A DNA stretch of 64,000 nucleotides from Phaffia rhodozyma (GCA_014706385.1 JACGZH010000006.1:1178001-1242000), one strand, 5' to 3'. Positions 1-13,098 are shown, numbered from the stretch's first letter. Notes: generated by a model from the sequence alone, not told the origin. Numbers and translations: made by a program.

Positions 1-3000
1 GTTTCTGGTGTCCCATCAGGAGGGAAATTGACGAGTAGAAAATCCCATCTCGAGGTTCAGGCTGAGACCCTCGTAGAGGCCCATTCTTCCGGGTTCCTTG
101 ATCTGTACTCACCAAGAACGATTCCATCAAGTCTGATTCTGAAAGGGCCGGACCAAACTTCAACTTTGAATCCATATACTGAATTGAAGTCCTCGCTTGG
201 CCATCAGATCAAAGCAGGAATCATAGCCTATCGCGACAACGATAACACAATTGATGGACTACCAACATATCCTCGGCCAGCCGTGAACCATCGGTCAGGG
301 TTTCCGACTTCCTTATCCTATGTCCCATCCAACCCAGGTGTTTTGTCTTTGCTTTTGTCGCTACAGAATCAGCCTTTATCAGGAGACTCAACTCCAAGTA
401 TAGGCAGCCCGTGCAGCTCTGGTTCGAGAGAGGAGGGTGCGCGAAGAGAGCGATTCTTGATGGAACACCGCATGAAAGCAATGTGGTTAAAATCGCCCGG
501 AGAAGATCGAAGGAGGACAAAAAGAGCAAAAACGGTCAAGAGTATGAAAGTTGAGAGGCCATATCATGTGGAACTCAACGAGAGAGGAAGAACTATGTCT
601 AGATCCTCTAGTCTCACTTCGAGCAAGAATTCGATGAGATCGAGGCGGAGCAGGATCCTCGATGAAAAGAAGGAGATTGTCATGAGAGCAGCAAAGCAAA
701 CCTGGGGAAAGACACTCTCATTCGGTTCGGATCTAATCGATACAGTCGGGAGTTCCGATGTTGAACATGTCAGTAGGAATGCAGCCGGGGTACTGGGCAG
801 TCTCGTCACTACATCTGTCTGTTCTCATCAGTTCGATAGTTCTATCTTGTCGGATAGACCACTGATCTATCAAATCTGGTACAATTTTGTGTTCTCAAGA
901 CCCATTTAGCTGCCCCTGCCTCTCCAAAATCAGTTGAAGTAATACGGCTTACGCTCCTGACCTTGTCGTACATCTTAGCTTACTAGTCAGACTTGTTCTT
1001 TACAGATCGCCCCGGATGCTTCTCAGCCTGGTTACCGACTTGCGCGCACTTCTTTCGACGAAGCATACTCTTCATCGGATTCAATTTTCAACAAAAGCTA
1101 TCAAACTACTTCTTCCAAAGCTACACCTGATCGAGAAAGACTTGTGTGGGAAGATCGGATCTGGCAGAGGGAACAAAAGCGACGAGAGAAGGCAAGGCAA
1201 AAGAAGAAGAAGCGCGAAATTTTTGTTTGTGTCTTCTCTCACTATCAATTGCAAGACGATGGGTTCAGCGTCAGTTTTGCATTCGGGACTATCTATTGAA
1301 TCTCCTTTTGTCAATAAACAGATCACCCAGCATGTTGCAGATATATTATCTCGTCAAGAGTTTATACTTAAACTCGCTCGAGCGCTCATGTTATTTGGTT
1401 CGGCTAGCCAGTAAGTAGTTCACAAGGAGCTTGCAGTAGCGTGAGTTTTACTGATGGCGAACGCTCTTTCTTTCTTTTGGAAGTCGACTGGAAGCTCAAA
1501 TACAAGCAACGGCTAGAGTGTTAGATATAGAATGCCAGACATTTCATCTTCCGGGAACTATAGTTGTTTCATTCCTTGATTCAACAACACGCACATCCGA
1601 AACTAGAGTAAGTTTATAGTGTAAATTCTATACTCAGGTGATTTTATGATTGCTGATATATCGAAGGCAGTTTCTCAAGCAAGATCACGGACTTGATTTA
1701 GGAAATCTGACACTGACCCATAAGATTTATTGGCAGGTATGTCATCTAATTGACCCCAGCTCTCTTTTTTCGACGCTGACTATAATTTGGGTTGCTACTC
1801 GTATACTTACTTTGGTTTTCAGGTTGTTCATGATAAGATGGGACCTCAAGAAGCATCAGCTTTGATTGATAGCCTGATGACCTCCGAGCCAATTTACAAA
1901 CTTTGGCATCAACTACTCATAGGTGGGCTGTGCTCCGCTATAGTACAACCTATCGGATTTTATGGATCTCTCATTGTAAGCGTTTTTAGCGATGATTACA
2001 TCCATGTTTGCCTGGCTATATTCCTGAAATTGCGTTTGTCTACCTGAAACGATATCTTATAGGATTGCCTGGCCGCTTTTCCTCTCGGAGTACTTCTGGT
2101 ACTGGTCCAGATGTCAATCAGCAAAAACGATATCTACATGAGTCTATTCGAGTTAGTCTCTGCTTTATACCGCGTTATACTGCCTTTTGATACATCAGAC
2201 AGCAAATACTTAGATGCGTGTCTTTGTTCAGGATTATCATGGCCTGTATCAACTCTTTCATAGCGGCTGCTATCAGTTCTAGTGGCGTTGTGTGTTTTCC
2301 TTCGGTGATTGCTGGCTCTATCGTCTTCATTCTACCTGGATACTTTGTCCTGTAAGCATTTGGACAAATGAAGATCTGTTGCAAAATCAGCCTTCAAACT
2401 TTTCACTGATCCAAACTATGGGTTATATATTCTTAGTTGTGGAAGTCTTGGTGCGCGCGGATCCCTTCCTGAAGTATCTTGTGTTGTATTGACTCAGCGA
2501 CTTTTTTCTTGTTTCTTTTTTTGTAGAGCTGGCAAATAGAAGAATCACTTCGGGCGCTGTTCGTTTGGTGTTCTCCGTGCTCTATGCTATATTCCTTTCT
2601 TTTGGCCTAGCGTTAGTATTTCAACTAAATCTCACGTTGTCTTCAAATTTATATAAAGGCTGATAGAGATATCTGACAGTGTCGGTATGGAGTTCTACAT
2701 TCGTTTGACGGGGCTGGCTGTTCGAGGATCGAGTGACTATCAATGTACAGCGTTGCGAACGAACGCTCCCTGGTGGAGAGCAAGTATCGTGAGTCAAAGC
2801 CTAAAGTTTTGTTCTTCGACTGCCTTCCTGATGAGTTCTGTGTTGAATCTGTAGAGTCCTTGGTTTTGTGAGTGTCTCGATTTTGGTATATGTATTCCAT
2901 CTAACATGTGCAAAAGCGTTGACTCAACATCTTTTGCCCGTATTGATACCAACCAGATTTTTTGTTGGTGCCCTCATACCTAGTATGCGCGTGCGTTCGA

Positions 3001-3788
3001 AATAAACAGCCTCTGTTTCAATGGGATACAATCTACATGGTGGTCGTTGCCTGCTCTGGATTTGCGGCTTCATACTTCTCTGGGAAAACATTTATCAACC
3101 GACCGGACATCACCTCTGTTTGTGTCTCTTTTACAGCCACTCAAATTCTCATATAAGGACCTCTTGACTGATGATTTTTGACGACGTTGGAGACAATAGG
3201 CTATCGGAAGTTTTACCTGTGGAATTATAGGGGGAATCTTGAGCAAAACGATGAAGCACTCCGCTTTTGTACTCATGGTCAGTCAACCCCCTTCCATGCG
3301 TTTCCTTGTTTCTCTCGCTCATTTTCGTTGTTAAACCTCATGATTTACTTGCTATTCGTGCTATCGTAGGTTGTTGGTGTCCTCTTCCAACTACGCAAGT
3401 CTCTCTTGCCAAACCTCAGATGTTCTTGTCTCTTCGATCTATAATCTGACATTATTATCTTTTCAAATCACATTCCCTCCCTTGGCAGCTTCTGGATTGA
3501 CCAATGGAGGTCTGCTTGCATACGTTAGGGATTCAACAGCAGGGACGTCCGCAAAGTATTACACCGATGCATTCGAAGCTGCAGGCCAGATTATCCAGAT
3601 CGCGGTCGGTATGACGTTCGTAACCTCTTACTATTCTCTTCTGTTACGGTCTTGAGTCTCCTTGTCACCAAGAGACTGATACAATTTTGGTTTGAGGTGT
3701 ACAAAGCGTTGGGTTGTTCTCGTCGACGGCGTTAATAGGTCTTTTGGGAGGTGGACGGAGACGAGGAACAGATAGTTTTTCTTTCTAG
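1..3788 (+). CDS. Prm10/ThrE-like multispanning membrane protein, 5' partial
   Basis: The frame is already open at base 1, so the start lies upstream. The first ~900 bases encode a Ser/Arg-rich, low-complexity cytosolic segment. The conserved part begins near 1320 with a segment reading ITQHVADILSRQEFILKLARA, and continues across introns with HRLEAQIQATARVLDIECQTF, the FLDSTTRTSET stretch and VVHDKMGPQEASALI. This is the DUF1212 (ThrE) region of pheromone-regulated membrane protein 10. Hydrophobic segments follow (for example 1900-1975, 2065-2130, 2235-2345, 2530-2660, 2960-3150). The last exon reads LFSSTALIGLLGG and stops at 3786-3788. The bacterial members of the family export threonine and serine; the substrate of fungal members is not established. 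At least eight introns are implied. Exon joins in the first 1.3 kb are uncertain because the Arg/Lys-rich segment around 1200 changes frame before the conserved domain. Confidence 0.75.
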
Positions 3789-4093
3789 AAACCCCATGTT
3801 AAGCTTAGCAATTTTTTCTCTCTCAAGTGTTATCTTGTTATGTGTTTGCCTCTTTTTTATATCCTCATTTAATGTTAGTTTTTCCGGTATCCTCTTTTTA
3901 GTATAAAACCATCTCTCGACTATGTCAAGTTATACCGTGCCATATAGTTCTGTTGTATCAGTGTTTTGTCTGATGTAAAGTATACTTGATGTAGTATGAT
4001 CTGAACAAATCGATGGCATACAGATGAAGCTCAAGACAACTGTTTGAAATAAGGACTCTCACTCTTTTCTCATATGAGCCTATGCCCAGGTAA
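3789..4093. other. Convergent 3' intergenic region
   Basis: This AT-rich stretch lies between two convergent stop codons and probably holds both 3' UTRs. I see no coding frame or repeat in it. Confidence 0.4.
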
Positions 4094-6348
4094 TCAGCCT
4101 CTCTCGCGGTCGACAGCGGACGTCCCACTTGCCGCTCCGCTCTTTCTGAACCCACTCCTGCTCCCACTGGTCCTCTCATTGCCTTCAGACTGAACTACAA
4201 TGACCGCATCTGACCCTGAAGGTTGCACCGGTCGACTTAATTCGATAGAAGTCGATAGTCCGGAAGGCGACATATTCGAAGATGGAAATGGCTGTGAGAG
4301 ACATTCAGATGGTGATGATGCTTGGGAATAAGAAACAGAACTGTGATTTGTAGAAGAATTCAATGGTGCGTTCTGTACATGAGCTGTAGAGGATAAACGT
4401 GGGGTGGGAAGTGGACGCGAGGTTGTTCCAGACGACGAAGAAGAGATTAGGGAGTACCGACAGATCGGACACGTCCCATTAGTTTCCTTTGTGGTTTTTT
4501 AATCGTACAAGTAGAGAGGAGAGTGTCGGGAAACGAAGGAGAAAAATATATGATGATGGATGTGACAAGAATATAAGCGCGACATCCTACCGGTCATAAA
4601 GGATCATAAAGGATGCAAAAAGCGGACGTACGAGCCATGTAGAAATGCAATTCGAGTGAAACAGATGTGTACAAGGCAACTTCTTGCCTTCTTCGCCAGG
4701 CTCGAAAGCGCTCATACATATAGTGCAATTTTTGTCGTCCATCCCATCTATCAAAAGCACGTATACGACGATGAATAAAACCTTGCGCATCAGCCAAAAT
4801 TTCTTTTTCAAGTACAGTTAGTGATTATGATTTCCGGAAAACCTACCCAGGTAAATAGAAGAAATTGGGATGACGGGAAGGTCATTGATCTGAGATTTTG
4901 AAGCGGGTATAGGTCGGTGAGTGGAGTCCGCGCTGGAAGCCAGTTGAGTGATGATTCGATCGAAAGCTGTTTCAATAAAGATTTATCAAGTGTGTCGTTA
5001 TGAGCGACTTGACTGAAACTACGTTCGAACGATGGAAGACGCTGATGCGAACCTTCTTGGCTGGTTGCATAGTCTCCAAACATGCCTCCGGAGCTCGTCC
5101 CGAAGATAGCCCCTAAACCTCCTCGGGAGCGCATGATTTGTTGAAAGGGGTCATTCTCTGCTCCGTCTGGATCTGGATGAGCTCCTATTGCATCTAATAA
5201 ATCTGACATCTGTAGAACAACAAATGATTAACAAATTTGATAAATTCACACCTTTCATGTTTCCGGCGGAGATGACGCGAGCAATAGTGAGGATATTGAA
5301 ACTTACAACCTCAAAGATGCTTTGCGGATTGTTTGCAGCTGACGAAGGATGATTTGGGTGAACAGCCCTGGTGGTGGCGTAAGGAAGGAAGGGGTCCGAA
5401 GAAGATCCTCGAGATGGCCTTTCCCGCGTAGGACTAAATCTATTATTGAGGAACCTGTCGAAATGTCATCGAAATCAGCTGCGAGTATTGCAGAGATTAC
5501 AATTCATGAAAGAACTTACTCAGCCAAACTGGGGACACCCTCTGTGTAACTGGTATTCAATCCGTCAGTCCCTATACGCGCACCGAGCCCACTCCTCCTA
5601 CCCGAGTTGGCTGAACCTGCTCCTCCGTCTCCACCAATTGTTATACTTCCTCCCCCGAGACCAATCCTGAAAATTGGCCCTGAAGCTTCTCTACGACGCC
5701 TCGTAGAAGGCTGTGAGTTGAATTCTGAGGTGGGATTGGTAAGAGCAGAGATCAGAGTTCGAGTGTCGTCAGGTGTTCGTGTACGGCTAGGTACGGAAGA
5801 GGTGGAGGGTGAAGGAGTCAACTGGGGGAAAGCGCCTGGTATGTCTCTGTGTAGTGTGAATGATCGTCATATTAGATCTAGACGGAAGGAATGAGGAAGA
5901 CAAGGGAAGGATAAGACGGACAAGTCGAGCTCTTGAGATTCTATCGGTATCAATTGAGGCTCATCTTCATGTTCATCTTCTGCTTCGACCTGTTTCGGTC
6001 CATAAAGGTCAGTAAGTATATCGAATATCTGAATAGATGAGATTCATTCGAGAGCTGAAACGCACGGCTTCAAGGAAATCACTCGAGCAGTTTGGACATT
6101 CCTGAACGCCATCAGACTTGATCAAGATGAGGATGCAACGATCAGGCTATCAGATTCAGATCATAACGACAGATGACCACCCGATCTGGGTAAGCTGGCA
6201 TATGGCCTACGAACAGAGTTTCTTGGTTGGAGAATCTGGTTTTCACACTACCGATTATCATAGAAAACACGACTCTCTATCAGCTCTGATAACAAACACA
6301 CATGAACTGAATAATACCGACAGCGTGGCAGAACCAATAGACCGGCAT
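4094..6348 (-). CDS. RING-H2 zinc-finger E3 ubiquitin ligase, RNF126/RNF115-like layout
   Basis: The protein probably transfers ubiquitin from an E2 to substrates. The RING-H2 finger spans an intron: CTICMSAFEPGEEGKKLPC, then THLFHSNCISTWL (about 4625-4725), then TNGTCPICRYSLI near 4450-4480, giving a C3H2C3 ligand pattern. Near the N-terminus, a short exon starting at 6348 reads MPVYWFCHA and a second around 6070-6130 reads VQECPNCSSDFLEAV. This resembles the N-terminal zinc ribbon of RNF126/RNF115-type ligases, although the second cysteine of the first pair depends on the splice chosen. Between them lie Ser/Gly-rich linkers (5516-5821 and 4808-5209) and NNPQSIFEVV near 5300. The C-terminus is Ser/Pro-rich and stops at 4094. 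Six or more introns. The start at 6348 is the first ATG in frame with the zinc-ribbon exon; it leaves a 274-bp divergent promoter shared with the ABCD transporter. Substrates are unknown. Confidence 0.75.
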
Positions 6349-6622
6349 GATGGATGGAATGAGATCGTACTGGGTGTCGAGGATGAGGTCGATGGTCGAA
6401 GTTGATGGATGACGTGCGGAGTAATGTGGCGGAATCATCCACGTGAAACAATAAAGCTGTGTCCGCTAACCCGGCTGTATCCTTCCCGGACCAGCTTCCT
6501 GCCGCGTTCAACGCTTGCATTCTCTGATCTATCGTCTCGACTCTTACACGACGACATCAGCTAGCACTTTATCGTTGGGTCCTTCATCTCGCTAACTCAC
6601 ACATACACAGCAGCTCTACTCT

Positions 6623-9600
6623 ATGAGTACAGCTACGGAGATTCAGCGTTTCTCTAAAGCATACATATCGTCAGTTACACTCTTGTTTCGCCGTCTCTCC
6701 GTTTGCTCTCTAACACGATCTGGCTGTGTGTTCATCGATGGCATGCTTCCTGTTCGTTCACAGACATCGTCCGACTATCCAAAAGGCCCTTACTGCATCT
6801 TTCGTCATTTATGCATGTTCCTCCTTCTGGAAGTCTGCCATCAGACCGTCTTCAACCGTTCGACTAGGTGGAAAGAAGGAAAGATCCCACGGTAAAGTGG
6901 GATCTAAGCCTAGAGTAGAGGTTCGTCCAGCTGTTACTGCTATCGTCCTTTACAGCTCCGATCGTCCTTCTCGCTAATCTCCCATCGGTCAATTGATACC
7001 ATACGATTCATCCTCTTATACGATCATAGGTCGATGCATTGTTTTACTCCAAGTTAAGAACCCTGCTTCGCATCGTCATCCCGTCTTGGAAGTCCAGAGA
7101 GGCGGGCCTTCTAGCGATACATTCTGCCTTTCTGGTCTTCCGCACTCTACTCTCACTATATGTAGCCGATCTGGATGGAAGGTTTGTTTCGTCCCTTTCT
7201 ATATATCACTCCCGTACTCGCATGTCTCTATGAGAATACTCGCTGACACACAATATTTGATGACAATAACAGGATCGTGAGCTCCTTAGTCCGAGCTCAG
7301 TCCGGCCTGTTTTTGAAAAACTTGGCAAAATGGATCTTGATTGCCATACCTGCAACATACGCCAACTCCATGCTTGTTCGTCCCTCTCTTATTTTGTCTT
7401 TTAGGAACATCAGGTACTCATCATAGCGTTCATGTTCCGTCATTCTTCAAGGAATATCTCCAATCAAAGCTAGAGATTACATACAGGACGAAGCTGACCC
7501 AGAAGGTGCTAGGGATGTATCTTGGGGAAGAAGATGGAAGCTACGAACAGGTGTTTTACAAACTATGTAAGGCTTCTCCTGACCATCAAGTAGGCTAATG
7601 CTACGATATTGACACCTGATTACTATTACTGTCAGCCAACTTGGATGACAGAATTAGAAAGTGTGTACAGCGTTACTTACATCTTGATTGAACGCGAAAG
7701 CACAAACTTTACCAACGTTTCCTCTTTCAGTCCCGATCAATTGATTACTCAGGACATTCAGAACTTCTCGCACCACCTTGCCTCACTTTATTCGAGCATA
7801 GCAAAGCCGATCTTAGACGTAATCCTGTTTAACTACCAATTATCAAGAAACGTCGGGGCAGAAGGAATGGTGATCCTTACGCTACTAATTCAAGGAAGCG
7901 GTGCCCTTCGTAAGTGATCCAAAGCAATCAGCCTTTTGAATTCGCGGAAATACAGTTCTTCTGCGTAAATTGACACGTACATCGATTTCTGATTATCATA
8001 GTCAAAGCAATCACTCCTGCGTTTGGGCAGTTTACAGCACTCACAGCGCGGCTAGAAGGTCAGTTGTCTTCTTTCAAACTCTGCTCTGACTGAACTTGGA
8101 CTGACCACCTATGTATCATCTAACTTTCAGGCGAGCTTCGCTTCACTCATTCTCGTTTGATATCTCACGCCGAAGAGATTGCGCTCCTTCAAGGAGAGGA
8201 AATCGAGAAATCAACAATCGAGCGATCATATTATGCGTTGATCAAACACATGAACGAAGTTGTCCGAATTAAGGGCGGACACTTGATGGTGGAGGAGGGG
8301 ATTGTGAAATGGCTTTGGGGTTCCTTTGGAGTAAGAAAATATCCATCCGCTTGAAGCGAGAATTAAATTAACTCGTACACTTTTGATTTGATGCTCTGCC
8401 GTTTAGCTACTCGTCTGGTGAGCGTCACCTGGTATCTCTTTCGTATGTTACGTATTGTTCGGGTATCTAATCATTCCTGGTAATCAACAGCGCGATTCCT
8501 GTCTTCATTCCTCTTCCTGGTATAACTGCATCAGATTTAGGTGAGACGTTCGGTCTTACCATATCGTGACCGCTTGCTTCAGCTGAAAACTTACTCTTCT
8601 CACTTTGGATCATCGATTGTCACTCTGACTACGTTCCATAGGCTCACGGACCGAAAGCTTTGTAACAAACCGACGGCTTCTTCTGTCATCAAGTGATGCT
8701 GTCGGCCGGGTCATGTACTCTTACAAGGTCAGTCTCGCATTGTCTAACGAGGTCAGAAATATTTGTGGAACCACCGCTAATCAGCTTCTACCGCAAACCA
8801 TCTTTAAGGAATTGGCCGAGCTCTCAGGCTATACCGCTCGAGTTTCTGATCTGTTTTCAACCATCGAGGATGTCGCGCAAGGCAAATATGAGAAGAAGTT
8901 GGTCAGCAGTGCATCCACCGAGAGAAACGCTAAAGGTTTGATTGTCCTATCTGTACATCCGCGAACTAGCTCAATCTAGGCTGATCCTTCATTTTCTGGG
9001 CATATAACCTGACCATGTGCGCCCACAATGACCTCAGTGCTTCAAGGGGTTGGTAATGTCATCGAAAGTGAAGAAATTGAGTTCGACAAGGTCCCAATCG
9101 TATCGCCTAATGGAGACATCTTGGTCAAGGAGATGAGCTTTGTCGTCAAGCGAGGAGTAAGTTTGAGATGCTTCTTCACGCCTCTCCGTTGAATCGGTGA
9201 TCGATTACATGATGCCTGTACCAACTCTATCCTCGTATTTGGTTATATACATAAAGAAACATCTCTTGATCGTGAGTTATGTCTCAACGAATCGATGGAC
9301 TGCTCTCTTGGTCATGTGTTCTTTGAACTGATATATCTCTACTCTGTAATCCTCAATGAATTTTCTAATAGGTTGGTCCTAACGGTAAGCGCCATGACAG
9401 AAGTCACACCATGTTATGAGTGGATCGCAAGGGGTCTGAACTAATCATTGGCTTGAAATATCGTTCAGGTTGTGGAAAATCATCCATGTTCCGGATCCTT
9501 GGAGGTCTCTGTGAGTTCTCTTCTGATCTTCGATTTAATATTCTCCTTTGTGTTTTCTAAGTTATGTCCCACTACTGTTGTTGAATCCCTCAGGGCCTGT

Positions 9601-10918
9601 ACTTGGTGAGTGTATCAATTCCGTACTTTGAACCAACTTTAGTTATGGGCCTTATCTAAATGATGATTGAACTCAACGATCACATCTCAGGTGGGACGGT
9701 GCATAAACCGCCGGGAAGGGACTTCACATACATCCCTCAAAGACCTTACCTATCGCTCGGTACCCTTCGGGATCAGATCATTTACCCTGATACTCTAGAA
9801 AAAATGGCTAGTCGTATGTTCCATGGTTCCTCTTATAAGAAGAGGTTGTGTGGGCCAAACAGTAGACTGAATAGGTGGTTTGACGGGGTTTGATTCTCTC
9901 AGGAGGGAAGACAGATGATGATCTTCGCGATTGTCTTCAAGCTGTCGACTTGAATACCTTGGTCGACCGAGAAGGCGGGTGGGAGACACAGAAAGACTGG
10001 GCCAATGCTCTAAGTGAGCTACAATTATATATTCAAAACGCTTCCAGATAGTCTTCTTTCTGACTGATCTACTTTTGCTTGTCGGCTAACTAGGTGGAGG
10101 CGACAAGCAACGGATCGCTGCTGCTCGACTGTTCTATCACTCACCAAAGGTAAGCCATGCTGCAGCAATCTGTCAAGCAATTTAATCAAATTGAGTATGA
10201 GATCTCATTCAAACAAATCAAACGATGTGTGTGAAGTATGCTATTCTGGATGAATGCACTTCTGGTGTAACCCTCGATGTCGAGAAGAAGATGTACGTCT
10301 TTTCTGATATTCATTTGGATCAATATTCTTCTACACACTATTCACCTAGCATGAGTACTCCGGACTAACATATATCATGTGTATCAATGTTTCTATAAGA
10401 TATGATCATGCAACCGCACTGGGAATAACCATGCTCAGTAAGTTTTCTCGGATCGCTTAGCAATTTCGATCCCAGTGATGTGACTTGACGATATCTTATC
10501 GGATGGAATGGGTAGCTGTGTCCCATCGACCATCTTTATGGAAGTATCATTCGACAATTCTACAGGTGAGCTCGAACTCGTGATACGTAAATAGAAAGTG
10601 ATTTGTGTGGCTTGTCTAACTCCTTGTTGGGATGGGTGTACATGATGGATGCATCAGTATGGTAAGCACATCAACCACCTTTCTTTTCCTCCCTCTAGAA
10701 CATTCAGATGAAAAGCAAGAGAAGACGGATTCCTGACTCGTAAGTTTGCTGTCGCTATTAAATATCGTATTTAAATTAAAAAAAAAGACGGTCAGGGGGG
10801 ATACGTCTTTGCGCCCCTTGATGCAGGAGCTCGACTAGCGCTCCAAGATGAGAAACAAGCTTTGGAACAAAAACTTTTGGAAGTTCCTAAATTGACGGAT
10901 CGGTTGGAACAGTTGTGA
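6623..10918 (+). CDS. Peroxisomal ABCD-family fatty-acyl-CoA half-transporter (Pxa1/Pxa2/ALD type)
   Basis: ABCD half-transporters move long-chain fatty acyl-CoA into peroxisomes for beta-oxidation and act as dimers. The N-terminus ([10 protein letters not shown]) leads to an ABC_membrane_2 domain with diagnostic stretches: [50 protein letters not shown], and the EAA-like [15 protein letters not shown] near 8160-8210. [14 protein letters not shown] (8810-8855) matches the ALD linker. The nucleotide-binding domain has Walker A VGPNGCGKSS built from tiny exons at 9257-9271, 9372-9384 and 9469-9510; Q-loop YIPQRPYL; signature LSGGDKQR across an intron near 10012-10110; Walker [11 protein letters not shown]; and H-loop SHRPSLW. 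The tail KLTDRLEQL ends at TGA 10916-10918. The final codons overlap a good donor (GTGAGT), so a further exon is possible. Pxa1 versus Pxa2 assignment is not possible from this view. Confidence 0.88.
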
Positions 10919-11510
10919 GTCTTCTCAATTTCGTGTTGATGGTCCCTTGAGTATACGACTGAGTTGGGTTCGTATAATCTTGACAAAGACTTGCTGTGGC
11001 GAAGGAGAGAGGATTAGACATATAAGATACTCTCTACATACCCCTTCACAAGTTTTTCCCCCAAGTTGTATGGCTCTATTTTGTTTCAGTCTATCTATCT
11101 TCGTCCTTTGTTTCCTTGTATACTTTCAATCATGTTGCTGTTATGTAGATGATGCTTCAGCATTATACATTCCTCAACGGTATCCCTTCCATACTTCTCA
11201 AGACAACAAGAGAGAGTCTTAGCATAGACACAGTCATGGATCGTATTCAAAACGAACAATCCTAACGTCAGCCGAATCAGTCGATCCTCCACCTTCGCCA
11301 CAGCCCCAGAAGATAGGTCTGAGAGACGAAATATCGATAGATGTTGGACGGAGATTTGCTTCTCCTAGATATCGTGGTTTTTTTTTTGGGGGGGGTATCC
11401 AGGTAGGTTTGATTGTCGTGCGGGAATCATAAGAAAGAGAGAATTAAATGTTAAAGGGAGAGTCGTGAACCGATTGGAACGAAAGAGAAAGAACACAAAA
11501 GAGACATATA
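10919..11510. other. Intergenic region with an unassigned open stretch
   Basis: This lies between the convergent transporter and methyltransferase ends. A plus-strand open stretch from about 11223 to 11430 contains readings such as KRTILTSAESVDPPPSPQPQ and KIGLRDEISIDVGRRF, which look more protein-like than chance. It could be an extra C-terminal exon of the transporter, but I could not find a phase-consistent splice. A T8G8 homopolymer run sits near 11379-11395. Confidence 0.3.
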
Positions 11511-12911
11511 CTAACGAGCAGCTTTGATGAACAGGTCGAATGTGTTTTCGTTCCGTACAGTGGAAGCAATTATAGCTGCTACTTTCTTCTCAAAAGGCGG
11601 AGCTGGCGTCGGTTCATTGATACGTGTTTGCATTTGAGGTTGAGAATGGCTGCGAGGTTGAAGTAGATGGCTTAGGGTAGCTATGAGAGGAGGGATGATG
11701 GACGGGTCGTAAACCTTCACTCAAAAGGAAAAGATCAAGATGGTTGGTGGTTTTGCCTTCAGGAAGAGAGATAGGAAAAGAGAAGAAAGAACGAACAACG
11801 TCGGCAGCGATGACAAGTCCGGGGTCTATTCTATCGACTAGGCTTGTGACATCGTCTCTATCTGTCTTGTTGGGTGACAAGATATCGTCCCAGTCTAGTC
11901 GCTCGACCGCAATCTCCGAGCTCAGTCCATCTTGAGGAACGAAATGATAGAAACAAGGGTCAATGACAGGAAGCCCCTCACTGATCACTTGTCATAGACG
12001 GATATAGTCCTCACTTAATGCTACGTTATCTTCAAGGGACTGTAGGACTCTCGGATCGAGATCTGTCAGCGCGACCTTCCCTTTCCCTCCTCTTGATTTC
12101 ATCAACATTCCCACAAGTATTCCCAAAAAGCCAACTCCAGCACCAAGCTCCAACACACCTGTTGCTCGACCGTCTGATGTATCAGGTAATAGTTCAGGTT
12201 TCGACAGGATGAGCTCAGCTAGCCGGAGAGAGGCACCCCATGTGCGTAGACCGGTAGTTCCTGCTTGAATAGTCTTCTGCTCTTCTTTGAGTGTGATTGA
12301 TGTGTCCGAAACTATACTAGGATTTGTCGACGGAGGTGCGCTGGATAAACCAGGCGAGGAGGGAGACGGGAAGTAGAAAGTCTTGTAGGATTGACCAGGC
12401 GGAGAAAAAGAAGACTGTGCTCTGAATCCAGGTCAGGAAGTGAGAGGAAGGTGGCGGCCGGTTTTTTACAAGACACCAAATTAAACACAATAGTTAGAAG
12501 AGCGACACTTGAGTTTTCTGAAAGAAGTTGAAGAAACAGAAACTTGCATAGGATCACTGTCGTCTGGCTGTATGGCCAGCAGGTAAGCGTCATAGATTGC
12601 CTCGTCGACTTCCTATCAACAGCCGATAAGTCAGTGAGGTTCCTCCCAGGATTTTATACAAGATCAGAATCATAACGAACCAGTTCTTCCTCTTCTGCTT
12701 CTGGTAGGCTGACCGCGCTCTCCAGGACTCCAACCAAGCGCTTCCAGAACGATCGTCTATAGTTTCTAGCGGGCGGATACTTGATCAACGTCTGATTCAG
12801 AAGAAGTAGTCTAATCAACTCGTCCTGACTTCTAGCAAGATCCAAAGGCGGTAGTAGGACCAAGTGGGACACTGGCTGCAGGGCTGCATACTGATAGAGA
12901 AGCGTGTTCAT
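11511..12911 (-). CDS. EFM3: EEF2KMT/FAM86-type lysine methyltransferase (yeast Efm3-like), with an in-frame TGA
   Basis: This family trimethylates a lysine of elongation factor 2. The N-terminal FAM86-like helix region reads LLYQYAALQPVSHLV and IKYPPARNYRRSFWKRL. The Methyltransf_16 core follows: TTGLRTWGASLRLAELIL, the SAM-binding motif VLELGAGVGFLGI near 12140-12180, the acidic loop LTDLDPRVL, then VERLDWDDIL, VIAADVVVYDPSIIPPLI and ASTVRNENTFDLF before the stop at 11511. A TGA at 11992-11994 falls in frame between the acidic-loop and LDWDD motifs. It can be removed only by assuming a 27-nt intron (GTGAGG...AAG), or the gene is interrupted. The start at 12911 is the first ATG in frame with the N-terminal domain; the frame is open upstream to about 12990. 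The gene is divergent from GPX, 187 bp away. Confidence 0.75.
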
Positions 12912-13098
12912 TGCTGCCTTTGCCTTGTTTGATGGTTGTATCTTGGTCGACTGCTGATGATGATGTACGGGTAAGAAGAGGATTCTCAAATTCCATGTGG
13001 TTAGGGTTACGGCTGTCTTTCGCTCGTCGCTTGATCTTTATTTGTTAATCTTCAACCATCACAATCACCATCAGCAACTCTGATCCATTTCTTACATC

